Source: Motiliproteus sp.
Lineage (GTDB): Bacteria; Pseudomonadota; Gammaproteobacteria; Pseudomonadales; Balneatricaceae
Length of the DNA stretch: 64,000 bases
Assembly (NCBI GenBank): GCA_026196225.1
Contig: JAPHRD010000030.1
Coordinates: 1-64,000 of the forward strand
Direction of reading: 5' to 3'
Within the stretch, counting starts at the first letter, position 1, and every line of letters starts with the position of its first letter. The notes under the pieces are model-generated. The model saw only the letters and a program-made list of their open reading frames with translations, was not told where the DNA came from and ran no database searches. The position numbers were made by a program, and so were the translations under genes. Shown piece after piece: positions 28,961 to 38,129 of this stretch.

Positions 28961-29108
28961 ATTGCTACTGCTGTTCCATTTCCTCTCTGTCTCTACTTGC
29001 CGCCCCCTTTGCCGTTTTTACCTATCGAGCGGAAAGTCATTGCCGCTGAAATCCCCATCAAGAAAACAGATGTTGCTGCAAAGCCCTTGAAATCGCCATT
29101 TTAGTTTT

Positions 29109-29126
29109 TTGGCATCTTTATTGCTT
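29109..29126 (+). promoter_or_regulatory. Sigma-54 promoter upstream of flgB
   Basis: TTGGCAT-N5-ATTGCTT: GG at 29111-29112 and GC at 29123-29124 are separated by exactly 10 nt, the invariant -24/-12 geometry. It lies 80-95 nt upstream of the flgB start and downstream of the cheR terminator. FleQ is the expected activator. Confidence 0.85.
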
Positions 29127-29203
29127 TTTAGTGTTCGAGGGCAGTTAGATTCAATGATCGCTGCCATCATAACCGAACAATCAAATTGTAATGGGGCTAA
29201 CAG

Positions 29204-29605
29204 ATGGCAATTTCTTTTGACAGCGCATTGGGTATTCACCAACAAGCGATGTTGGTACGCACTCAGCGTGCAGAAGTTTTAGCCAATAATATTGCCAACG
29301 CCGATACCCCCAATTACAAGGCGCGTGATCTGGATTTCAAAGCCATATTGGCAGGCCAGTCTGATACTCAGCAATCGCTGGCGATGGCGGCCACCAAGTC
29401 CGGTCACAGCGGCGGCATCATTGAACCAGATTTTGCCGCAGACCTGATGTACCGCGTGCCTCTGCAGCCATCCATTGACGGCAATACCGTTGATCAGCAG
29501 ATGGAGCAGTCTGAATACGCACGCAATGCGTTGGATTTTCAGACCAGTTTTACGTTTCTAAATCGTAAGTTTACCGGGCTAACCAAAGCGATTAAGGGTG
29601 AATAA
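29204..29605 (+). CDS. flgB: Flagellar proximal rod protein FlgB
   Basis: 133 residues, normal length. It has the axial N-terminal motif RAEVLANNIANADTPNYKAR and the C-terminal helix with EYARNALDFQTSFTFLNRKF. It forms the proximal rod in the periplasm with FlgC and FlgF. First gene of the flgBCDE unit. Confidence 0.97.
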   Translation: MAISFDSALGIHQQAMLVRTQRAEVLANNIANADTPNYKARDLDFKAILAGQSDTQQSLAMAATKSGHSGGIIEPDFAADLMYRVPLQPSIDGNTVDQQMEQSEYARNALDFQTSFTFLNRKFTGLTKAIKGE

Positions 29606-29610
29606 TAACC

Positions 29611-30048
29611 ATGTCTCTTTCTAACGTTTTCAACATCGCTGGCTCAGCCATGAGCTCCCAGTCCATCCGTCTGAATACGGTGGCCAGCAACATGGCTAAT
29701 GCCGAGAGCGTTAGCAGTAGTGTTGACGAGACTTACCGCGCTAGGCATCCGGTTTTTCAGCTGATTCAACAGCAGGTTCAAGATGGATATGGTCCTGAAA
29801 ACGGCTTGTCCGCTGGTCAGGGTGTGCAGGTGGTGGATGTTGTTGAAAGCGAAGCACCCTTGCGTCAGCAGTATGAGCCCAATCATCCGATGGCGGATGA
29901 GAATGGTTATGTGTACTACCCCAACGTCAATGTGGTGGAGGAGATGACCAATATGATCTCGGCATCACGTTCATTCCAGACCAACGCTGACATTATGAAT
30001 ACTGCCAAAGAGATGATGCAGCGGGTGCTGACTTTGGGGCAGAGCTAG
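29611..30048 (+). CDS. flgC: Flagellar proximal rod protein FlgC
   Basis: 145 residues, normal length. The N-terminal motif is SQSIRLNTVASNMANAESV. The C-terminal block NVVEEMTNMISASRSFQTNA, followed by MNTAKEMMQRVLTLGQ, is characteristic. It starts 5 nt after flgB and builds the rod with it. Confidence 0.97.
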   Translation: MSLSNVFNIAGSAMSSQSIRLNTVASNMANAESVSSSVDETYRARHPVFQLIQQQVQDGYGPENGLSAGQGVQVVDVVESEAPLRQQYEPNHPMADENGYVYYPNVNVVEEMTNMISASRSFQTNADIMNTAKEMMQRVLTLGQS

Positions 30049-30091
30049 GAACTAAACTGATGGTATAGAGTTTTATCTAAGAATTTATAGC

Positions 30092-30109
30092 GGGTTCAGG
30101 AACGAACCC
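30092..30109. repeat. Intercistronic hairpin between flgC and flgD
   Basis: GGGTTC and GAACCC form a perfect 6-bp stem with a 6-nt loop and no T-run, in the 237-bp gap between flgC and flgD. It is possibly an RNA processing or attenuation element within the operon. I saw no gene or clear promoter in the rest of the gap. Confidence 0.5.
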
Positions 30110-30285
30110 TAATGACTCCGATGGTGGGAGTGGCTGTGTCCGAAATGTCGGCGTCGTGATTTTGCGGTGTTGGATTGCGGTTATGGTTCAAGGTGAGCGA
30201 GCCTGGGATGGCAGTGTTGACCTGCCAGTTTAATAAGTCCTAGAACGCAGGGGCCTGAGCCTTTGGTGTTCAAGGGAGGAATCAG

Positions 30286-30951
30286 ATGGCTGATGTAAAT
30301 GGTGTAAATAACCAAAATAACGTATTTACCGACCTCAATAAAACCGAGGAAGTTCAGGGTGATACGACCCAAAGCGACATGTTTATGGAGTTGATGATCG
30401 CGCAGCTGCGTAATCAGGACCCCAGTAATCCGACTGATTCGACAGAGTTTATGAATCAGATCTCCAACATGACCATGGTTGAGGGTATTACCAACCTTAA
30501 CTCGTCTTTGGAGAATCTAAACAGCTCTCTGTTATCTAGTCAGACGGCTCTGCAAGCCTCATCAATGGTGGGGCAGAAGGTGTTCGTACAGTCAGACCAG
30601 GCCAGGGCTGCTAGTGCCACCGGGCAGATCGACGGTGTGTTATCGCTGGATGTTAGTGCTTCGGATGTACAGATCTCGGTGTTCGATGAGGGTGGGGCCT
30701 TGGTTGACCGTTTCTCATTGGGCTCTCAGTCGGCTGGCGATGTTAATTTTGATTGGCAGCTGGACGAGGGGATGCGTCTGAGCGGCTATCGACTGGAGGC
30801 AAGCGCCACCATCGATGGTTCACCGACATCGGTGCCCGTCTTCGTAGGTATGAATGTAGATAGCGTCACACTGGGGCAGAACGGTGTCGGCATGAAGGTT
30901 AACTTTGAAGGTGGCTCCGCGTCACTGGATGAAATTAAGCAGATAGGCTAA
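30286..30951 (+). CDS. flgD: Flagellar hook cap protein FlgD
   Basis: 221 residues. The N-terminal FlgD signature is FMELMIAQLRNQDPSNPTDS, followed by EFMNQISNMTMVEGITNLN. The C-terminal half holds the Tudor-like and FlgD-Ig beta domains (VQISVFDEGGALVDRFSLG, then FDWQLDEGMRLSGYRL). It caps the growing hook and is required for FlgE polymerisation. A very good ribosome binding site (GGGAGGAA) precedes it, and flgE follows after 12 nt. Confidence 0.96.
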   Translation: MADVNGVNNQNNVFTDLNKTEEVQGDTTQSDMFMELMIAQLRNQDPSNPTDSTEFMNQISNMTMVEGITNLNSSLENLNSSLLSSQTALQASSMVGQKVFVQSDQARAASATGQIDGVLSLDVSASDVQISVFDEGGALVDRFSLGSQSAGDVNFDWQLDEGMRLSGYRLEASATIDGSPTSVPVFVGMNVDSVTLGQNGVGMKVNFEGGSASLDEIKQIG

Positions 30952-30963
30952 CGGGGTGTAACC

Positions 30964-33228
30964 ATGGCTTTTAATACAGCAATTACGGGGATCAAGGCAT
31001 CCCAGATAGAGCTGGATGTGACCGGTAATAATATCGCCAACACCAGTACCGTGGGCTACAAGTCTGCACGGACGGAGTTTTCCGATATTTTTACCACGGT
31101 GGTGGTTGGTGCAGGTAGTACCAACAATCCAGGTGCAGGTGTTATCGTTTCTGATATCGCTCAGGACTTTACCGCCGGTACCATCGAATTTACCAACAGT
31201 AATCTGGACCTTGCCATTGATGGTAGTGGCTTTTTCCAACTGGATGATGGCCAGGGTGGTACAACCTATACCCGTGCTGGTGGTTTCGAGCTAGATAAAG
31301 ACGGAAACGTCGTGTCCAAGACCGGTAAATTCCTCCAGGGGTACGGATTGGATGATGCAGGTAACCAGCAACCTATTGGTACTCTGGCAGTATCACAGAG
31401 TGAAAGTCCTCCTGAGGCGACTACCGAACTGGATCTGTCTTTTAACATAGATTCTCGAGATGATGCCTCGACTCTAGTTCGGCCCTACGATCCAGACGAT
31501 TCGGCAACTTTCACGTTCAGTACCACTACTCGGACTTTCGATAGCTTGGGTAACGAACATACCTTGAAGTTCGATCTAGTAGAGCAGCCTCCATTTCGAG
31601 AGCGCCAGACCATCGCGTTAACTAATACAGCTACGGCAACGGGTAATATTGAGTTTGCCGGCGCTACCATTTCCATAACCAATGGTGATACGCCTGCTCA
31701 GGTTGCGACCAAGATTGCGGCGGCGGAATCAACCATTCGAACCTCAGATTCACGGATCTCTTCAGTGGCTGTGGATCCGAACAACAGTAGCCAGTTGCTG
31801 GTGACCTACTTTGCTTCTGCTACAGACGTCGAGCCTTTGGTGTATACAGACCGGGGTACTACCGGGGTAACTGCGACTGTGTCATCAGATCCTGATGTGG
31901 CATCTAACGAGCAGCAAGCCGTGTCCATCTCGCAGCCTGGGGGCGCTGGTGCGATTGATTTCGGAGGAGTGCAGATCGCGGTAGATAATGCATCTGTTCC
32001 ACCGGATACAGCTACCGATGTCATTAACCGAATAGTGGCAAACCAAGCGGCGATTTTGGTTGCCAACCCTCAAATTGAATCGTTGTCTGCGGATTTAACC
32101 AATTCTCAAGTGGTTATCAACTACAAGCCCGAAGAAGGTAATGTTGGTCTACTCAGTATCGATGATTCAGGGACTGGTGTATTTGATACTCAAGAGCAGC
32201 AGACGATCAATGTCTCTGGTGCTACCGGGGCAGGTACTCTTACGATTAACTTAGGCGCAGTTGTTAACGGTTTGGGTATTGCCGATCCTACGGTTGCCTT
32301 GACCGGTAGTGAAACAGCAACTCAGGTTGGTGACGCTATCGTTGCAGCTTTTGCGGCAATTCCAGATATTACTGTGACCAACTCATCGGGTGCATTGACA
32401 CTGGCTTACAACGGTTCCTTGGGTAATGTCGACAATATAGCTGTGACGGCTGGTACTACCGGTGTTGCCGGAAGTGGCCAAGCCAATACAGTCGCTTACG
32501 CGAATGTCACCACAGCAGCTGGTGTTGAGGATGGAGATAATACTTATGAGGGTGTTTATCAGCTCTATGCATATCTGAATGGCGAAGACCTTTTGGATAT
32601 CGGTAAGCAGGTTGCTCCTGGAGAAGTTGGCAGTACATCTACACCTCCGTTGACAGAACCTGGTGCAATCTTGCTGACATTCGACAACACTAATGGTGTA
32701 TTGAATACAGTCAACGGCACAGCGGTGAGTGGCGGTGGTCTCGCTCCGGCATTAACCATTCAGGGTGCAGATCCAGCCGATCCGGCGGTTACTATTGAGT
32801 TAGATCTAACCGACACTACCCAGTTTGCCTCCGAATCGATTGTTAAATCAGCTCAGCAGGATGGTTTCGCTAAGGGTGACTTGATTGGGGTAACTTTCTC
32901 TCCTGACGGTACTATGGTGGCCAGTTTCAGCAACGGGCAAAATACCAATCTAGGTATCGTTGCACTGGCAACTTTTGAAAACCAGCAGGGATTGCAGTCG
33001 GTAGGTGATACCGAGTGGAGCGCGACGCTTGAATCTGGTCAGGCGGTTATCAACCCACCGGGAACCGGTCTAAACGGCCAGCTACGGTCGGCAGCGTTGG
33101 AGCAATCCAACGTGGATCTTTCCGAAGAGCTGGTAGCATTGATCGAGGCGCAGCGGAACTTCCAGGCTAACTCCAAGACTCTGGAAACGGAAAACGCCGT
33201 AACCCAGACCATTCTGCAGATCACTTAA
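30964..33228 (+). CDS. flgE: Flagellar hook protein FlgE, enlarged by three tandem repeats
   Basis: 754 residues; typical FlgE is 400-460. The N-terminal axial motif ELDVTGNNIANTSTVGYKSA, the FlgE/F/G domain IDGSGFFQLDD and the C-terminal LIEAQRNFQANSKTLETENA are intact. The extra length comes from about residues 214-505, where three divergent copies of a roughly 95-residue unit follow one another (starting near 214, 316 and 411). Each begins with a QQxIxI-type strand, contains GAGxIxFGG, a TATxVxxxIxAA helix and a VxxY strand, and ends in GTTGV. These are surface-exposed D2/D3-type domains. The gene ends before a double hairpin, so flgBCDE is probably one transcription unit. Confidence 0.95.
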   Translation: MAFNTAITGIKASQIELDVTGNNIANTSTVGYKSARTEFSDIFTTVVVGAGSTNNPGAGVIVSDIAQDFTAGTIEFTNSNLDLAIDGSGFFQLDDGQGGTTYTRAGGFELDKDGNVVSKTGKFLQGYGLDDAGNQQPIGTLAVSQSESPPEATTELDLSFNIDSRDDASTLVRPYDPDDSATFTFSTTTRTFDSLGNEHTLKFDLVEQPPFRERQTIALTNTATATGNIEFAGATISITNGDTPAQVATKIAAAESTIRTSDSRISSVAVDPNNSSQLLVTYFASATDVEPLVYTDRGTTGVTATVSSDPDVASNEQQAVSISQPGGAGAIDFGGVQIAVDNASVPPDTATDVINRIVANQAAILVANPQIESLSADLTNSQVVINYKPEEGNVGLLSIDDSGTGVFDTQEQQTINVSGATGAGTLTINLGAVVNGLGIADPTVALTGSETATQVGDAIVAAFAAIPDITVTNSSGALTLAYNGSLGNVDNIAVTAGTTGVAGSGQANTVAYANVTTAAGVEDGDNTYEGVYQLYAYLNGEDLLDIGKQVAPGEVGSTSTPPLTEPGAILLTFDNTNGVLNTVNGTAVSGGGLAPALTIQGADPADPAVTIELDLTDTTQFASESIVKSAQQDGFAKGDLIGVTFSPDGTMVASFSNGQNTNLGIVALATFENQQGLQSVGDTEWSATLESGQAVINPPGTGLNGQLRSAALEQSNVDLSEELVALIEAQRNFQANSKTLETENAVTQTILQIT

Positions 33229-33237
33229 GATCGCTGA

Positions 33238-33311
33238 GATCATCCGCACTTCGCGGGTGATCTTGTCCCCCACGGTAAAAGCACAATCCGTTGGTTTTCG
33301 GATTGTGCTTT
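33238..33311 (+). terminator. Double hairpin after flgE
   Basis: The first stem is GATCATCCGC (33238-33247) with GCGGGTGATC (33253-33262), including one G-T pair. The second is a perfect 13-bp stem, AAAGCACAATCCG (33278-33290) with CGGATTGTGCTTT (33299-33311). The T-run is short. Together they probably terminate or strongly attenuate flgBCDE transcription and/or stabilise its 3' end. Confidence 0.75.
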
Positions 33312-33325
33312 CTGTCGTCTCAAAC

Positions 33326-33343
33326 TTGGCATCGCTTTTGCTC
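33326..33343 (+). promoter_or_regulatory. Sigma-54 promoter upstream of flgF
   Basis: TTGGCATCGCTTTTGCTC: GG (33328-33329) and GC (33340-33341) are separated by exactly 10 nt. It lies 15 nt after the flgE hairpins and about 60 nt before the flgF start, and closely resembles the flgB promoter. Confidence 0.88.
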
Positions 33344-33403
33344 TAGTTACTCCAAAGATATTCCAGCGCGAGAAAAGTTCTGTGCTGATACCGGGGAGTA
33401 ACC

Positions 33404-34138
33404 ATGGATAAGTTTATGTACCTGTCGATGACAGGGGCCAAAGAAGCGATGCTGGCGCAGGCATCCCACGCCAATAATCTGGCCAATGCTCGAACCACCG
33501 GTTTTAAATCAGATCTGGCTCAAGCCCGCGCGATGCCAGTGTTTGGTGAGGGGCATCAGAGTCGTGTCTATGCCATGACAGAGCGTCCTGCGACCGATTT
33601 AACTTCCGGCGTTTTGAATCACACTGGCCGTGATCTGGATGTGGCGGTCCGTGGTGAGGGTTGGTTTGCAGTACAGGCACCGGACGGCACTGAGGCTTAT
33701 ACCCGTGCCGGAGAACTGCAGCTTTCTTCCACCGGCCAAGTGCTGACAGGCAGTGGATTGCCGCTTTTAGGTGAAGGAGGGCAAATCGCTTTGCCGCCAG
33801 CGGCCAAGGTGGATATCGGCCAGGATGGCAGCATCACCGTGCTAGATGAGACCGGTGGGCTTGCGGTAGTGGATCGCATCAAATTGGTAAACCCACCGGC
33901 AGCCGACATGGTGAAAGGCGAGGATGGCCTGATGCGCCTGCGTACGGGCGGCGCGGCGCCGTTGGACCCGGTAGTGGAGCTCGAATCTGGTTATCTTGAA
34001 ACCAGTAACGTCAATGCCGTTAACGAGCTGGTTTCCATGCTCGATCTGGCTCGACGTTTCGAAATGAATATCAAGATGATGCAGAAGGCAGAGGAAAACT
34101 CTGATGCATCGGCACGTATATTGCAAAATTTGGGTTAG
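33404..34138 (+). CDS. flgF: Flagellar proximal rod protein FlgF
   Basis: 244 residues, normal length. It has the N-terminal ASHANNLANARTTGFKSD, the central VAVRGEGWFAVQAPDGTEAY and the C-terminal LETSNVNAVNELVSMLDLAR. It is a rod subunit. It begins the second hook-basal-body transcription unit (flgFGHIJ), behind its own sigma-54 promoter. Confidence 0.96.
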   Translation: MDKFMYLSMTGAKEAMLAQASHANNLANARTTGFKSDLAQARAMPVFGEGHQSRVYAMTERPATDLTSGVLNHTGRDLDVAVRGEGWFAVQAPDGTEAYTRAGELQLSSTGQVLTGSGLPLLGEGGQIALPPAAKVDIGQDGSITVLDETGGLAVVDRIKLVNPPAADMVKGEDGLMRLRTGGAAPLDPVVELESGYLETSNVNAVNELVSMLDLARRFEMNIKMMQKAEENSDASARILQNLG

Positions 34139-34200
34139 TTGACGGTTTAACCGAATTGATATTGCCGCTTCTGAGAAAGAAGCTGGTGTAGGAGCTGAAT

Positions 34201-34986
34201 ATGAATGGTGCGTTGTTTGTGGGGAAGACTGGGCTAAGTGCCCAGGATACTGCGCTAAGGGTTATCTCCAACAACCTGGCTAACGTCAATACCGATGGTT
34301 TTAAGAAAGATCGGGCGGTTTTTGAAGATCTGATCTATCAAACGCAGCGATCGCCTGGTGCTCAGTCTGGAGACGGCACCGAGCTACCCTCGGGATTTCA
34401 ATTGGGTTCGGGTGTTCGCACCGTTGGTACCCAGAAGCTATTTACCCAAGGCACTTTGGAAATCACCGAGCAGAATCTGGATGTTGCCATTGAAGGTCCT
34501 GGCTTTTTCCAGATTACCCTGCCGGACGGTTCTACGGGCTACACCCGAAATGGTCAGTTTCATGTCAACTCTACTGGTGACATGGTGACGGCAGAAGGGT
34601 TCTTGATGGATCCCGGCATTACCATCCCCCAGGACACAACGTCGCTGACTATCTCTACCGATGGTGTGGTTTCGGTCACCCAGGCTTCGACCACCACGAC
34701 CACTCAGTTAGGCACTATTCAACTGGCAGATTTTGTCAATCCTGCCGGTCTGCAGGCGATAGGCAGCAATCTTTATAAGGAAACTACTTCAAGTGGGGCT
34801 CCAACCACGGGTAACCCCGGTGATACCGGAATCGGTACGACGATTCAGGGAGCGTTGGAAAACTCCAACGTCAACTCGGTAGAAGAGCTGGTGGATATGA
34901 TCACGGTGCAGCGTGCCTTTGAGATGAACTCCAAGGTGATCTCTACCGCCGATCAGATGCTGTCCTTCGTAACACAGCAGCTTTAA
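34201..34986 (+). CDS. flgG: Flagellar distal rod protein FlgG
   Basis: 261 residues, the normal FlgG length. Motifs are LRVISNNLANVNTDGFKKDR, VAIEGPGFFQITLPDGSTGY and the C-terminal ENSNVNSVEELVDMITVQRA, followed by FEMNSKVISTADQML. It forms the distal rod crossing the peptidoglycan and the outer-membrane rings. Confidence 0.97.
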   Translation: MNGALFVGKTGLSAQDTALRVISNNLANVNTDGFKKDRAVFEDLIYQTQRSPGAQSGDGTELPSGFQLGSGVRTVGTQKLFTQGTLEITEQNLDVAIEGPGFFQITLPDGSTGYTRNGQFHVNSTGDMVTAEGFLMDPGITIPQDTTSLTISTDGVVSVTQASTTTTTQLGTIQLADFVNPAGLQAIGSNLYKETTSSGAPTTGNPGDTGIGTTIQGALENSNVNSVEELVDMITVQRAFEMNSKVISTADQMLSFVTQQL

Positions 34987-35016
34987 CGGATAAAACAGGC
35001 TTACGGGCATAGGGTT

Positions 35017-35700
35017 ATGAATAGGTTAATAAGTATCACAGCACTAACGATCTCGGTGACAATAGTGGGTTGCGTTAATAATCCCCCTAAGCCGGATAAC
35101 CCTTATTATGCCCCGGTACCGCCTGCTGCAATGATGGCGCCCAAAGTGAATAACGGAGCCATCTATCAGGCCGGTTACAGCATGTCACTGTATGAGGATG
35201 ATAAGGCTAGACGCATCGGCGACATCCTCACAATTACTCTGGTTGAGCGCACCCAGGCTTCTAAGACCGCAGAAAACGAAATCAATAAAGAAAGTACAGT
35301 AAACATCGCCGCGCCTACTCTGTTCGGTGAAGAGCTTTCTATTAAGTCCGGCCATCCTCTGTCGGCCACCTTAAGCGGCGGCACCCGTGATTTCAAAGGT
35401 GAAAGTGAAGCGACCCAGAACAACAGTTTATCCGGGAATATCACCGTCACCGTCGCTAGCGTTTTGCCAAATGGAGTGTTGCAGGTTCGAGGTGAGAAGT
35501 GGATGACACTGACCGATGGCGATGAGTATATCCGCATCAGCGGGCTGGTTCGCCCTCAGGATATTAATACCGACAACACTGTGGATTCAACCAAGTTGGC
35601 GGATGCACGGATTACCTATAGCGGTGCAGGTTCCTTCCATGAAGCCAACACCATGGGTTGGTTGTCGAAATTCTTCTTCAGCGCCTTGTGGCCGCTGTAA
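35017..35700 (+). CDS. flgH: Flagellar L-ring lipoprotein FlgH
   Basis: 227 residues. A lipoprotein signal peptide ends in the lipobox IVGC with Cys19. The FlgH signature [20 protein letters not shown] and the C-terminal [20 protein letters not shown], then ITYSGAGSF, are clear. It forms the L ring in the outer membrane. It is 30 nt after flgG. Confidence 0.97.
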   Translation: MNRLISITALTISVTIVGCVNNPPKPDNPYYAPVPPAAMMAPKVNNGAIYQAGYSMSLYEDDKARRIGDILTITLVERTQASKTAENEINKESTVNIAAPTLFGEELSIKSGHPLSATLSGGTRDFKGESEATQNNSLSGNITVTVASVLPNGVLQVRGEKWMTLTDGDEYIRISGLVRPQDINTDNTVDSTKLADARITYSGAGSFHEANTMGWLSKFFFSALWPL

Positions 35701-35714
35701 GCGAGGTGTTTAAC

Positions 35715-36821
35715 ATGAAGACTACAACGAACACCCTAGCGCGACTGTTACTGCTTTGCTTCTGTTTCAGCAGCGCTACAGTCTACGCTGAGCGACTTAA
35801 AGATATTGCCTCCATCGCCGGGGTTCGGACCAACCAACTGGTGGGTTACGGCCTGGTTGTCGGTCTTAGCGGGACCGGAGATAAAGGCGGCTTTACTTCT
35901 CAGACTTTCAAAAACATGCTGGGTCAGTTTGGCGTTACCTTGCCTGCCGGTACTAATCCCCAGTCCAAAAATATCGCTGCAGTGTCCATCCATGCAGAAC
36001 TGCCTCCCTTTGCCAAGCCAGGACAGACGGTGGATATCACCGTCTCATCTATCGGCGACGCTGCCAGCCTGCGCGGAGGCAGTTTGATTCTGGCACCATT
36101 AAAAGGTGCCGATGGTCAGGTCTATGCCATCGCCCAGGGAAACCTGGTTGTAGGCGGGCTGGGTGCTGAAGGTCGTGATGGTTCACGTATTACCGTCAAC
36201 GTTCCCAGTGTTGGTCGTATTCCCAATGGTGCGACGGTTGAGCGGGCGGTACCAACCCCCTTTGCCAGCGGTGACCATCTAGTTATGAATCTGAATATTC
36301 CTGATTTCACCACTTCTCGACGTGTTGCTGAACGCATCAATGCTTTGCTAGGTCCAGAAGTGGCTTCTTCGGTAGATGCCACCTCGATCCGTATCCGTGC
36401 CCCCAGAGACGCCGGCCAGCGGGTGACCTATCTATCCGTACTGGAGAATCTGGAAGTAGCGCCGGCAGAGGAAGTGGCGCGTGTGATTATCAACTCTCGT
36501 ACCGGCACGATCATCATCGGCCAGAATGTGCGGGTTTCGCCGGTAGCTATTACTCACGGCGGGTTGACCGTATCAATTCTTGAAGATGTGGCTGCCAGCC
36601 AACCGGGTGCGTTGTCCGGGGGTACTACGGTGGTGGCACCTCGCAGCGGTATCGAAGTAGACGCTGATAGCGGCCACATGTTCTCCTTCGCGCCGGGCGC
36701 ATCCCTGAATGACATCGTTGAGGCGGTGAATCAGGTGGGGGCAGCTCCCGGTGATCTGATGGCGATTCTTGAGGCCTTGAAGCAGTCCGGCGCCCTGAAA
36801 GCCGAGCTGGTTGTGATCTAG
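35715..36821 (+). CDS. flgI: Flagellar P-ring protein FlgI
   Basis: 368 residues with a Sec signal peptide ([17 protein letters not shown]). The mature start [20 protein letters not shown] is strongly conserved in FlgI. Further motifs are [20 protein letters not shown] and a C-terminal [15 protein letters not shown]. It forms the periplasmic P ring with help from FlgA. ATG at 35715 is chosen because the longer frame from 35658 overlaps flgH and would hide the signal peptide. Confidence 0.97.
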   Translation: MKTTTNTLARLLLLCFCFSSATVYAERLKDIASIAGVRTNQLVGYGLVVGLSGTGDKGGFTSQTFKNMLGQFGVTLPAGTNPQSKNIAAVSIHAELPPFAKPGQTVDITVSSIGDAASLRGGSLILAPLKGADGQVYAIAQGNLVVGGLGAEGRDGSRITVNVPSVGRIPNGATVERAVPTPFASGDHLVMNLNIPDFTTSRRVAERINALLGPEVASSVDATSIRIRAPRDAGQRVTYLSVLENLEVAPAEEVARVIINSRTGTIIIGQNVRVSPVAITHGGLTVSILEDVAASQPGALSGGTTVVAPRSGIEVDADSGHMFSFAPGASLNDIVEAVNQVGAAPGDLMAILEALKQSGALKAELVVI

Positions 36822-36835
36822 GAGCGGATGCCGTC

Positions 36836-37927
36836 ATGGTCAGCAAAGATCTCTCATTTCGTTCTTACGCCGATCTTCAGGGGCTCGATAGCCTTAAGCT
36901 GAAGAGTAAGAATAATGATCCTGAAGCGCTTCAGGCAGTTGCCAAACAGTTTGAATCACTGTTTCTCAACATGCTGTTGAAAAACATGCGTCAGGCCAAT
37001 GAGAGTTTTGGCAAGGGCAGCTACTTCGACAGCAATCAGACCCGCTTCTATCAGAATATGCTGGATCAGCAGATGTCGCTGACGTTGTCGGAAAACAATA
37101 GTATCGGCCTTAGTGAAGTGCTGGTCCGTCAGTTGAGTCCTAAATCCAGTCTTGAGGAACCCGGCAAGGTTAATACCGATTTTGGTGGTCCGGATCAGCA
37201 GCGTCGAGTCTTTAATCAGGCGCTGGAACGCACGGCTGAAGCAGCCGTTAAGGCTGCGGAGAAGAATTCACAAAGCGGTGAATCAGATGCGCTTCCAGAG
37301 TTGCGCCCCGGGGACTTTGTGGATGCCATCAAAGCAGTAGAAGCAGAGTTGATTGGCGATCCAATCCCGGTGGAGCAGGTATTGGCCAAATTGCAGCCTA
37401 CCGTGAGTGCGCCAGTGGCAGAGCAATTGCCCCCGCGCTTTGATACGCCGGAAGCCTTCATTCGGGATCTCTATCCCATTGCTCAGCGAGTAGCAGGTGA
37501 TCTGGGGGTGGATCCTAAGGTCTTGGTGGCTCAGGCAGCACTGGAAACGGGCTGGGGAAAGCATCTTCCCAATACTAACGATGGCAGTAGCAGTTTTAAT
37601 TTGTTCGGTATTAAGGCCGACCAGCGTTGGGGCGGAGACGCCACCCTGGTCAATACATTGGAATACCGAGATGGAGTAGCGGTGCGAGAGAAGGCCGCTT
37701 TTCGAGCTTACGGCTCTTATGAAGAAAGTATGCGGGATTACGTGGATTTTATCCGCGGTAATCCCCGTTATCAGAAAGCACTTGAGCAGGCCGGAGATGG
37801 CCCTGCCTATCTGCAACAGCTCCAGGCGGCCGGCTATGCTACCGACCCCAACTATGCCAGTAAAATTGCCGGCATTGTCGATGGAGAATTGCTGCAGTCA
37901 GCGCTTGCTGGAATTAAAGAAAGCTAA
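36836..37927 (+). CDS. flgJ: Flagellar rod assembly protein / peptidoglycan hydrolase FlgJ
   Basis: 363 residues with both domains of the dual-function type. The N-terminal rod-cap domain (about 25-110) has VAKQFESLFLNMLLKNMRQA. The C-terminal N-acetylglucosaminidase domain (about 205-355) has VLVAQAALETGWGKHLP with the catalytic Glu, LFGIKADQRW and FRAYGSYEESMRDYVDF. The linker (about 115-205) is long and Glu/Ala-rich. It caps the rod and opens the peptidoglycan. The 3' end of the gene contains a sigma-28 promoter for flgKL. Confidence 0.96.
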   Translation: MVSKDLSFRSYADLQGLDSLKLKSKNNDPEALQAVAKQFESLFLNMLLKNMRQANESFGKGSYFDSNQTRFYQNMLDQQMSLTLSENNSIGLSEVLVRQLSPKSSLEEPGKVNTDFGGPDQQRRVFNQALERTAEAAVKAAEKNSQSGESDALPELRPGDFVDAIKAVEAELIGDPIPVEQVLAKLQPTVSAPVAEQLPPRFDTPEAFIRDLYPIAQRVAGDLGVDPKVLVAQAALETGWGKHLPNTNDGSSSFNLFGIKADQRWGGDATLVNTLEYRDGVAVREKAAFRAYGSYEESMRDYVDFIRGNPRYQKALEQAGDGPAYLQQLQAAGYATDPNYASKIAGIVDGELLQSALAGIKES

Positions 37928-37941
37928 GGGCAGGCCGATGA
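37915..37941 (+). promoter_or_regulatory. Sigma-28 promoter of flgKL inside the flgJ 3' end
   Basis: TAAAGAAA (37915-37922), an 11-nt spacer and GCCGATGA (37934-37941) match TAAAGTTT-N11-GCCGATAA. The -35 element lies within the last codons of flgJ and the -10 lies just past its stop. It would give flgKL a roughly 175-nt leader that contains the miniature inverted-repeat element. Confidence 0.82.
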
Positions 37942-38052
37942 CTAGAGGTATTCAGCATCGACCCTTACTACCAGTGTCCACGGTGTATTGCGCTTTATCT
38001 CAAAGCGATCTTAAGCATCCGTCAACGCCACTGAATTATCAGCCTGTCACTT

Positions 38053-38105
38053 GGCCTGTTAACACTTAATGGATCGCGCGCTAATCCTACAAGTATTAAC
38101 AGGCC
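38053..38105. repeat. 53-bp miniature inverted-repeat element in the flgK leader
   Basis: GGCCTGTTAACACTTA (38053-38068) is mirrored by AAGTATTAACAGGCC (38091-38105), a 15-nt stem with one mismatch and a 22-nt loop. These sequences are essentially the same as the terminal repeats of the 280-bp element at 52329-52608, so this looks like an internally deleted copy. It ends 24 nt before the flgK ATG. Confidence 0.8.
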
Positions 38106-38129
38106 TTAATAATCCAACGGGAGGTTATC

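Noticed and set aside
30120-30285. Possible sigma-54 promoter before flgD
   Set aside because: GG and GC pairs exist (for example near 30210) but the spacing is not 10 nt; it does not meet the -24/-12 rule.
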